Origin: Limnanthes douglasii subsp. nivea
Taxonomy: Eukaryota > Streptophyta > Magnoliopsida > Brassicales > Limnanthaceae
Length of the DNA stretch: 64,000 bases
Assembly (NCBI GenBank): GCA_036936605.1
Contig: JAUPFV010000004.1
Location: forward strand, 92,158,334-92,222,333
Reading direction: 5' to 3'
In this document: positions 55,616 through 64,000 of the stretch, piece after piece
Position numbering within the stretch: position 1 is the first letter of the stretch
Layout of the letters: every line of letters starts with the position of its first letter
The notes under the pieces: model-generated
The model's input: only the letters and a program-made list of their open reading frames with translations
What the model was told of the DNA's origin: nothing
The model's database searches: none
Position numbers and translations under genes: made by a program

Positions 55616-56160
55616 CACACGGTTGCGGAAGTCATGTACAGATACTATTGAAAATCATCAAAAAGGTTTTAAGTTCGTATGATCGTATGTATCTGTTGTT
55701 CGATAATCTGAACCCATTATTGGCAGGTAACTGAAATGAGGTGATGACTGGCAAAGCAGTGTTGGATTTCAGTAACCTCCTCCTTGTAATGGAGGAGGAT
55801 GTATCATCTAGATTTGTTTTCGAGATGTGTACGAGTTTGTAAACATTTTTTAGTGTGACATTGTTAACTTTATCTTTTATGCAAGAGATTTTTCGTCAAC
55901 TCTCATTTTGAGAAGATATTGTTGCAGACATAGTTACTAAAGTGTTTGTGTAAATCCGTGCATGCTACCAATAGACCCTATTTTGAAACCAAACAGGCCT
56001 TAACAAGACCTGCTTAGATATGTTGTGACCTCTCACGAGTCTATAAATCCATACTTATGCATATATTAAGCTTAAGAAACGTTGGTGGTCTCATTTGTCG
56101 ATTAAAGGTATTTGTTGGTAGCAAAATGAAACAAGAGATCTATTCATAATTTAAAATGCT
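55616..56160 (+). other. Kinase 3' UTR and downstream flank
   Basis: After the stop at 55613-55615 the sequence is transcribed-looking for a few hundred bases, without an obvious AATAAA. No further gene is seen. Confidence 0.4.
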
Positions 56161-56287
56161 TTTCACAATTTATACAAATAATTTTTTTTTAAAAGAACAC
56201 AAACTCCAACACAGATAATAGATTTCAACTCTCGGATCAAAATTAAACATTTTGAAAACAACTTCTAATAAACTAAAGAGGTCGATT

Positions 56288-56470
56288 TTTTCGAAATTAC
56301 ATATAATTTTGACCAGCTGCAGGTTTAGTCTCATAGCTTGAAATTTATATCGCGCAAACGACGAGGTGGATTGTTTTTTTTCTTCTCGAAATTACATACA
56401 ATTTCGACCCATATGCAGATTTCTTCTCGAGAGATGAGGTCTAAATTTATCTCGCCCACAAAATCTAAAA
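56288..56470. repeat. Two diverged copies of a repeat of about 98 bp
   Basis: CGAAATTACATATAATTTTGACC and its neighbour CGAAATTACATACAATTTCGACC each lead into a GCAG-TTT, GAAATTTAT or TAAATTTAT and TCGCGC or TCGCCC series. A weak tandem duplication, non-coding. Confidence 0.7.
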
Positions 56471-56728
56471 CCGACTAATTTTACTTTTTATTTTTTTAGT
56501 TCTAATCTAAAATAAAATAATTCAAATATAAAAACCAGGTTGGGATTATATTACCTATTAAATATAATCTAGAAACAAGACAATTTCATTTTGTTATATA
56601 TATATATTTATTTATAAATACACTCAACTCAACTCGTATATTCAGAAATTAAAATAAAATATAAGGTTTTGTTTAATAACTAAATTTTTTTCTTATTTTT
56701 TTTTAATTTTAAAAAGTTTGTATTTTTT

Positions 56729-57737
56729 AAACGGTAGTTCAGAAAAAAGAATCCGAAAGTTCTACATGTTTTGTTTTTCTAAGACGCACAAAAATAGATC
56801 AATTAATGATATCTTTTGATTTTTTTCGGATTTTTTTCTCATCCATAATATACGAGACCATGCATAATGTAAGACTAGAAAAAACCAACCATGCGAGACT
56901 TAATTTTCGATTTTATGTCAACGTGCATGTGAAAGTAACAATAAACTCGCATCTTCATCCACTTCAAATATATTAATCTCGCATCTTCATCCTCTGAAAA
57001 TATATTAAACTCGTATCTTTTTTAGCTGTTGTGTGAAGAACTCGCATGATTGTATTGTGTTAGGGCATACGAAGAACTCGCATGGTTGGATTATAATAAA
57101 GAACTCTCATGTTTATTATTCAATTAACTCGCAAAGTTAAAAACGTACAGTATTCTCGTGGTTGGAAACATACTGCACGTAACTCTCATGGTTGGTAACA
57201 TAATGCACAAAACTCTCATGGTTAATAACATAAGGATTTAATGAATAACTCTCACGGTTGGATTATAATGAAAAACTCTCATGTTTAATATTCAATAAAC
57301 TCGCATGTTTAAAAATGTACAAAACTCTCATGGTTGAAATCTCATGGTTAAAATCGAATGGTTTAATATACAAGAACTTGCACGGTTAGATTATAATGAA
57401 GAACTCTCATGTTTAATATTCAATAAACTCGAATGGCTAAAAATGTACGGAACTCTCATGGTTGGATTATAATGAATAAGTCTCATGTCTAATACTCGCA
57501 TGGTTAAAAATGTAAAAATTCTCATGGTTGGAACCATAAGGATCTAATGAAGAACTCTCATGTCTAATATTCAATAAACTCGCACAGTTAAAAATATACA
57601 TAACTCTCATGGTTGAACTCGCATATTACTTACGAATAGTTTTTACAAAAATAAAAAAAATATCATCAATGAATCTAGTTTTGTTCGTCTTAAAAAAACT
57701 GATGGTACTTTCAGATTTTTTTTCTAAACTCCTGTTT
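56729..57737. mobile_element. Foldback-like structure: inverted arms around a minisatellite
   Basis: The left arm (56729-56812) and the reverse complement of the right arm (57660-57737) correspond along about 80 bp. Shared parts are AGAAAAAA, GAAAGT, TTTTCTAAGACG against TTTTTTAAGACG, ACAAAA and ATTAATGATAT against ATTGATGATAT. The similarity seems to fade outward to about 56670 and 57800. Between the arms lies the CTCTCATGG repeat array. Such arms with internal repeats recall foldback or MULE-type elements. No target duplication was established. Confidence 0.6.
57030..57625. repeat. Minisatellite with CTC(T/G)CATGGTTG core, more than 20 units
   Basis: Over 20 occurrences of a core such as CTCTCATGGTTG or CTCGCATGGTTA, spaced about 20-35 bp. 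A longer order is visible: GGTTGGATTATAATGAA, then CTCTCATGTTTAATATTC, then AATAAACTCGCATG, then AAAAATGTAC recur together about every 80-100 bp. No coding meaning. The spacing is irregular, unlike a CRISPR array. Confidence 0.9.
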
Positions 57738-57829
57738 GAAAGATATGGACTATTTTAGAAATATAAAATAAAAATAAAAACTAAGAAAGAAAAACTTTGG
57801 TTAAAAAATTAATGTGGTTACGTGATGAA

Positions 57830-58809
57830 ACATGAGTAATTAAGGTATTATTAAATAATTGGATATTGAATGAGAGTTATTTAGTTGAGATTGATCTTAA
57901 GTAAGCATAAATGATAGTTTAGGTATTAGATGAAAATATAGTTTGTGAGTAGGTACATTGGGTGTCATTTCCTATTTTTTTAATATTTAGATATATTAAT
58001 TTTTTTAAATGAAATAAAATTGATATATGATTTGAAATTGTAATATTAATTTTTTTTATAATATACTGACGTTTTTAACACCAAAAAAGTTATATTGCTT
58101 CAATCTCGTTAAATATTTAAAGTTTTAACACGAATATTAATAAAGTTAATGTACAAAAAAAATATATAAGTGGTTATATGAAATAAATATTTTGTTTATT
58201 TGTAAAAAAAATAATCATTTTCTTTAAAGAAAACATAAAATCTTTTGATTGAATAAGAAACTTAGGTACAAGGTACTTTGAGTAAGTGAAATACAAAGGC
58301 GCCAAACAAAAATTGGGCGCTAAGCTGAAATTTAAACGAAATTGATTTAATTCTAGGAGATATGAGCTGAAACAACATAATACATTAGTGAAGCTAAGAG
58401 AGCATCTCAGGAGATTTTATTCCAAAAGTTTATTGATTACTAGAGAAGAATGGATCATTCAGTGATACATGGAAGACTACTAGCGTAATTCTTGATAAGC
58501 TTTCAAACTTCTCTTGCAAACTATTGACAACCGAGGAACATAGACCTAGGAAGTGCTCGAAGAAATGCTAGCAGCAGATCTTACACTATTCAGATAGTCA
58601 AAGATTATTTTGGAAATAGATTGAAGAAGCATTTCCATCTAAGAGAATAATAAGAAAATTATACATGTAAGATTATGTTGAGTCTTCATCTACTTTATGG
58701 GTTTTTTTGAATCTTGATGGCTATCTTTAGATCTAGAGAGACATAACCTTAAGGCTTGCTCTGCTTTAAAATTACCAAAAACTAAGATTCATGCTTGAAA
58801 AATAAACTT
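57830..58809. other. AT-rich DNA without recognised genes
   Basis: No supported gene. The part from 58250 has less extreme composition and may be relic element sequence, but nothing can be named. Confidence 0.5.
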
Positions 58810-61800
58810 ATTTTTTTTATAATAATTCCAGTCTTCTTAATGATGGTTAATATCTTGCAAATTCAAAGACACATTGATGAATCCTACGTATGTTTGATAT
58901 AAATTTTGCGTCTTGCAACCTGCAAATTAAGAAAACCAAAAACTATGCCTATGCTTGTCAAGAAACCTGCTAGCCGCATTGATGAGTTGCTCTAAAATTG
59001 ATTAGCAATAATATTACAGAAATAATATTACTATGAAAGCAATGCTAAGCTATGATTCTAATCTAATGTAACCAATGCCAACACTTTTAAGAATATTTAT
59101 TACACTTAATTAAAAAGGATCCTGAGAGCTAGTAAAATCCATTTTCATCTTACACTACCGAGTCCACTTAAGCAGCCAATCAACAACTCTGTTTTGTTCT
59201 TTGAAGATGTGATGAATCACAGTTGATGGATATATGAGAAGTCTGATACATTTTGGAATAGACTCCAAAGGCCAAAAAGTATTTCCTGAGAATAAAAGAG
59301 AATTTATGAGTTTGTTTTAATATCTACATTAATTAAACCTTTGATTTTGCAGATTTGGAGGCCATCATAGAGAGCTCTTGTTTCAACTATGATTGGTGAA
59401 AGCGTGCCATATAAATTTCCATAGCCATGAATAATGTGTCCATTATTGTCTCTGATAATGACTCAACCGCTAGACTCCCCATTAGCTACCCGGAAGTGGG
59501 AGAAACAACGTTAGGTGAGTTTCATTCTGGTTCTTCTTTAGGTGGTTATAGCAACCCAACTCTATTGTTGCATCATCATCATCATCATCATTCAAGTGCT
59601 TATGTTTTAGTAGGTTAGCATGGTCCATACTAGTGATAATGAACTTTATATAGTTAATTGAAGAAATAAGAGAGATAATATTGCCCTTAAATTTGGTCTT
59701 ACTTCTTGATTTCCAAATTACCCATTTGATGATAACATGAAATATAGGTTGAATATGAACTTTATTTGGAGTAGACCAGATCAGCTCCTGGTCATATGAG
59801 CTTTAGTCATTAATTTACCAATTGTAATCTTGAAGATAGATGCACAGTAAGACCAAATAGCCCAAACATAATTACAAGAAAAAAATATGTGATTATGAGA
59901 TTCTAAATTGTCAGAGAATTGGCACTTGGAAACTAAGGCAATGTATATTTTATGAATGATAGAGTTAATAAATAACATGTTATTAAGGATTCCCCACATC
60001 ATAAACGAGCACTTTCTGGGAGTAATGCAGTTCTAAATTTCGTCAAATAAATTGGATTTTATCTGCTTAACTCTGATATAGTTCTAAGTATCATTTGTAA
60101 TGAACTTAATATCTTTAGGTAGCATCCAATGGATAGTATCATCAACCTGATCATCAATAGATTTTTAGCGATCAAATTAATATTATTAGAAGTAAGAATG
60201 ACTCTGAGCTTGTTCATGTTCCAGGAATTACTATTCCAAAATGTGTTTATTATCAGCCTTGTACCATTTATTATCTGAGTTATCATCCAAATTAATAAGA
60301 GATGGATCGATATACCATTGTCCAACCAGAATCCATATTTCCTTTATCCAACTTCCACACAATATTGGCGTTCAATAAAGTTCTTTATCTTAGCTAGCAT
60401 TTTCGACGTCTGAGAGACATGCTTAATATTGGTAACATGGAGAGGATGCAAGCCTTTATTGTAAATACTATGTAAGTACTTAGCCTAAAGGGATTTGTTC
60501 TCTCTGAATCTGATCCAAATATTGTAATAGAATGTATCTTAGATGTCACTTAACTTCCTGATACTGAGACTACCTTCAATAAAAGGATTGCAAATATTAG
60601 ACCAGTTAGACCAAATAATTATATTAATCCCCAAAATAATTTGTTGAATGTTCTTTCAATTTTAGCAATGATATTATAAGGGTGACAGCAGTTTTGCATT
60701 CAGTATATTGGAATGGCCATCAAAACCGAATTGATAAGGATGAGTCTTCAACCATATAACAATTCCTTGCCCTCCCACTTATTAATCTTATTTCTGATCT
60801 TCTTCAACAAAAAATCATAATTGATTGCTCTGTCATTAGAGTTAAGAGCAATGCCAAGATAAGAAGTATGAAATTTATTAGTATTGAAGCTAGTCTGATT
60901 AGCTAAAGCATTTATTCAGGCATAAGGTACGATATTAAAGGTGATAGTCTTATTTTTGTCTTTGTTAATAGCTTGACCCAAAATCTCTTGATATTTCTGT
61001 AAAAAATGTCAAGATAATTTATTGTAGATCTTAGGCCATTAGTGAAGATAAGTAAATCGTCTACAAAGGCTAAACAAGAAATAGTAATACTAATTTTTTG
61101 GAAGAGTATTTCATAGAGTTGTTGGTTTCAAAAAGCTTGCTAAGACCCCTGATTAATACCTCTTTAGCAATGATAAAAAGACTAGGGGACAAGAGATCCC
61201 CTCGTCTAATGCCTCTTTTACTATTAAAGAACCCCATAAGATTACCATTTGTGAAGATTGAGATATAAACAGATCTTGTTAACCTATTCATTAAGCTGAT
61301 AAAATTTGAATTGAAAATTAAAGCCTAGAAACACTTTGATAATGAAACTGTGACAATTTTTCGAAGGCTTTAGTCATGTCAACTTTGACCATGATGTTTC
61401 CTGCTTTGGTCTTCCTACTCAAGTCATAAATTATCTCCTTAACAAGAAGAATATTTTCTTAAATAGACCTATTTATTACATAACCACCCTGCACATCAGA
61501 AATAATCTTGGGAAGAAGATTACTTAGTTTGTTATTAAGTATTTTTTGCATAATTTTATTCATAAGGGTTAATAAACTAGTCAACCTGAAATCTTTCCAT
61601 GTTGTTAGGTTGTAGGACTTTGGGATGAGATAAATTCCAACTGCCATGATGGCTTGGGGAATATTGTGGCCAAGAATAAAGAAAGCCATTTCATCATACA
61701 AGTATTTCTTAATAATTTTCCAACAGGTGAGGTAAAAACAGCTGTTGAAGCCATCCATCCAGCTGCGCTCGTTGGATTAAGGTTTTGGATGATACTGAAA

Positions 61801-62315
61801 ATCTCATATTCAGTAGGACGGGCTAAGAGTAAGTTTTTATCTACATCAGTAATCAACTTAAGAATAATTTTAAATAAACTATCATTTATTTTATTAGTTT
61901 CATCTTCATAATTAAGATAAGTTAAATGAGTAAGAATATATTTAAAGTAAGTTTAAGCAAATATGTAAAAAAGGTTATCATTTATGATCCAATCATTTCC
62001 TTCTTTTATACTGGATATTCGATTCATTCTTATCTTCTTCTTTACGTAATTGTGGTAGGTCTTAGTGTTTCTATCCCCATATTTAATCCATTTGGAGTAG
62101 TATTTTTTGTACTGATAAGCTTCCTTAACTGTTAGAGCCTTGAGATATTCAGCATTAGCCTGAGTCAGATTGATTCTATCATCCATGTTGTTAGAGTTCT
62201 AAAACTTAGCTCAAGGCTTTTTAACAGTTTCCTCAATCTGAGCAACCTTATCAAAAATATTACCGATGATAGTTCTAGAAATCTTAAGAGGAGATATAGG
62301 AGTAAAACTAAGTTT
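58810..62315 (-). mobile_element. LINE (L1-type), 5' truncated
   Basis: A non-LTR retrotransposon on the minus strand. It starts inside the linker between endonuclease and reverse transcriptase (near 62315), which is usual 5' truncation. It continues through reverse transcriptase, a zinc-finger-like segment and RNase H, with a stop near 59160. A T-run at 58811-58820 could be its poly-A tail seen from the other strand, but this end is uncertain. It abuts a G11 tract and the LTR of element D. Domain details are given for the ORF2 entry. Confidence 0.82.
59155..62190 (-). pseudogene. LINE ORF2: reverse transcriptase, zinc finger, RNase H (decayed)
   Basis: From the 5' side: SKWIKYGDRNTKTYHNYVKK (about 62100-62030); NPTSAAGW (about 61775); DFRLTSLLTLMNKIMQKILN with VQGGYVINRSI (about 61590-61460); NLMGFFNSKRGIRRGDLLSP (about 61250-61195); and the catalytic FVDDLLIFTNG (about 61066-61034), which keeps both Asp. 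60002-59781 has the CX2-type zinc motif in decayed form (CQFSDNLESHNHIFFSCNYV). RNase H shows VIIRDNNGHIIHGYGNLYGT and IVETRALYDGL (about 59470-59360), then HIFKEQNRVVDWLLKW to the stop. There are many stops and shifts. It would copy LINE RNA at a nicked target. Confidence 0.83.
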
Positions 62316-62326
62316 GGGGGGGGGGG
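62316..62326. repeat. G11 homopolymer at the LINE and LTR junction
   Basis: Eleven G residues between the truncated LINE end and element D LTR sequence. Confidence 0.9.
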
Positions 62327-62644
62327 CAAATTCGTTATACAAACTGCTGAGTAAATGTTTAGAGAGATAAGCTCAATATTTTAGAGAGAGAAAGTCATAA
62401 GCAATAATTGTGTAATCATTAATCACCTTCTCCAAAAGGAGTGAGGTGCTTTTATAGTACATTTGTTGGGTCCTACATATCTAAACAAACTACTAATTTT
62501 GTTCCCGTCCTCAAGTTTGTTCTTTGCTACAAATTGGTTATTTTGTATTACATAATTACCAATTATTCTTAAAAGACTTTCTTTATGTTAAATTATACCC
62601 TTAACTTTCTAAAGTCTTCTTGTTGATTCATTCTCCCCTCATCA
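62327..62644 (-). repeat. Element D 3' LTR (inner end sure, outer end approximate)
   Basis: On the minus strand it begins TGATGAGGGGAG at 62644, right after the polypurine tract. A TATA-like CTATAAAAG lies at about 62458-62450 on the same strand. The outer end is obscured by the G-tract and the LINE. Confidence 0.6.
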
Positions 62645-63039
62645 ATAGCCCCAGTCCTTGTGAAAATGTTCGAACAAGGATTGTTATATGACCAATCTTA
62701 TCTTCGTCGAACTACTTGGTGCTTTAACTGTTAATTTGTCAAGTGAAAAACCTCTCCTTGAATGCAAAAAGTATATTTTCAAATTGAGCCTGGAATTCCT
62801 CATCAGATTTTGTTAACTATTCCACGAGAAAAGAAATCTTCCACAAACTTTGGAGCAAATAAATCTTCTAAAATTTTGATTAACTTGTTCACAGAAAACA
62901 ACTTTGGAATTTATTTATTCTCTTGGCATCTATACCAAACATTTTCCCAATTTTTCTTCACTTGTGACGTTCTGATTTTTCCGACACCACCAATGAAAAA
63001 ATGCTCTATTTTTGTCAGATATCAATTGGGATGCCCTCT

Positions 63040-63194
63040 ACATGTCCATCTTTCTAACACGAACTAGCCTAGGAGCGGCACAATGCGTCCCTAGGCACTT
63101 ATTACCTCAAATCTGGACAAATTCCCCTATGCAAACAACCCTTCACAACCTTGTGCTTTAACATCTTTTAAATCCCATATCTTTCCTATAAAAT
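63040..63194 (+). promoter_or_regulatory. Antisense promoter of element D: TATA box, degenerate G-box
   Basis: CTATAAAATCC (TATA at 63187-63194) lies 84 bp before the presumed start at 63271. ACATGTCC at 63040-63047, one change from the ACGTGTCC of element B, lies 147 bp further up, near the G-box position of the other elements. The G-box part is weak. Confidence 0.4.
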
Positions 63195-63270
63195 CCCTAG
63201 CTCCCTATCGACCTGATATCAACACTTCTTAGATAGATAAAGTTTTGAAAAAAATATTATATAGAGAGAA

Positions 63271-64000
63271 ATGGTTTATGCCAAATAATTTCCGTATTTC
63301 CGACTGGTTAACAATTAGCCAAAAAACCAAAGAAATGAAAGTTGTAGGTCTATACGTCGAACCAGAGCCCCAACCACCCATTATCAGATACTACGATGTT
63401 TGGCCTCCCTCGGATACGTCCACTACAATCATCCCTTCGAACATATGCTCTCAGCCCTCCAGTCACACTTTCCCAACAATTGACAATAGTGACTCTATAA
63501 AAATGGGAAAAGACAAACACTCGAAAGGCTCCTCCTCGAAAAGTTAAATGCATCATAAATAGGGTAAACATATAAACATCAAACGTTCTAAGGAGTCTCC
63601 ATCGGAAATTCCTGCCACTCCATCTTCTACTCTATATGGAACTCATCGTCCAACGCCTAATTTCCCCATCGCAAGTTGACAAAAGCTGACGTTTCTTTGA
63701 TGACAAAGCGAATCCTCGAACCTATTCCAAAGACTGCCTCAAAAGTATCTCATGCTTGTCCTACTATTGTTGAATATAATAATAAAAATGTTGAGGATGC
63801 TCTACCCTTAGCTTTTGGTGAAGAGAAAAAACTGACTACTTCTGACGGAGCGTTAAACCCAGTTTAAGAGGTTAAAACATCTACCACTACTTCTCAAACT
63901 GTCAAAGAGAGAAAAGCCACTACTACCTTGCTTGAGAAAGAACCAAATATCACTACTCTTAAAACTGAAGAGGGGAGTTCTTCTCTAAAGAAAACGGTGA
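63271..64000 (+). pseudogene. Antisense ORF of element D, N-terminal part
   Basis: NFRISDWLTISQKTKE aligns with KGDWLNLSELEKARK and KGGWLNLSDLEKARK at the start of the antisense genes of B and C. The start could be 63271 (then a one-base shift) or 63278 in frame. A Pro/Ser/Thr-rich region follows, with Lys-rich GKDKHSKGSSSKS before a stop at 63544. Open segments continue (63676-63867 and beyond) with the same Ser/Thr/Glu-rich character. The Transposase_28-like part would lie outside the window. Confidence 0.6.

Larger units (their letters stand above)
62327..64000 (-). mobile_element. Tat-type retrotransposon D, 3' end only (runs off the window)
   Basis: An LTR (to 62644) is followed on its inner side by the polypurine tract GGACTGGGGCTAT (minus). 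Beyond lies an antisense gene on the + strand beginning near 63271 that resembles the start of those in B and C. The arrangement matches the 3' region of C: LTR, polypurine tract, antisense promoter, antisense gene. Gag-pol should lie beyond 64000. Confidence 0.7.

Noticed and set aside
57030..57625. CRISPR-like array
   Set aside because: A plant nuclear context, irregular spacing, decayed cores and no cas genes; it is a minisatellite.
59427..59618. + strand ORF ending in a His run
   Set aside because: It is opposite the LINE RNase H domain; the His run comes from a CAT repeat.

Overview
The window is nuclear DNA from a flowering plant, most likely a eudicot. It holds a plastid-targeted homoserine kinase, a mitochondrial phosphate carrier and a plant calcium-dependent protein kinase. 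Introns have GT-AG borders in AT-rich sequence, and most of the window consists of plant retrotransposon and DNA-transposon families. I cannot name the species.

Three host genes are intact, all on the + strand: HSK (10150-11247, one exon), a PHT3;3-type phosphate carrier (13888-16158, six exons, 305 aa) and a CPK5/CPK6-type kinase (52552-55615, seven coding exons, 563 aa). From memory, their Arabidopsis counterparts (At2g17265, At2g17270, At2g17290) are close neighbours in the same order. If so, this is an old gene block in which about 36 kb, mostly transposons, separates the carrier from the kinase.

Layout. 1-1020: LINE fragment. 1022-7151: Tat-lineage Ty3/gypsy element A (minus, 3' end lost), inserted in a Ty1/copia remnant (7152-9004). 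9041-9270: tRNA-derived SINE with perfect 14-bp target duplications. 9285-18249: the first two host genes, plus two small non-autonomous elements and a LINE scrap. 18250-39807: Tat element C (minus), with a second Tat element B (plus, 22040-33146, 5-bp target duplication AATCT) nested in its 3' region and a hAT-type MITE (36713-37124, 8-bp duplication) in its pol. 39808-46000: AT-rich DNA with a 232-bp tandem duplication, another hAT-like element and decayed Ty1/copia pieces. 46011-49303: LINE 3' fragments duplicated in tandem. 49304-50824: a MULE-type element (9-bp duplication) carrying a broken histone H2B copy. 50825-56100: the kinase gene. 56729-57737: inverted repeats enclosing a minisatellite. 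58810-62315: 5'-truncated LINE. 62327-64000: 3' LTR and antisense gene of a fourth Tat element, D, running off the window.

The most interesting system is the antisense gene between pol and the 3' LTR of Tat elements B, C and D. In each it runs opposite to gag-pol and has a TATA box 84-123 bp before its start. In B and C a G-box lies about 160 bp further upstream, and a GT-AG intron sits at the same place. The protein has a conserved start, a Transposase_28-like segment, a basic stretch, a coiled coil and a conserved tail. It looks like a separately promoted, spliced gene carried backwards. All retrotransposon reading frames here are broken, so the copies in this window are fossils.
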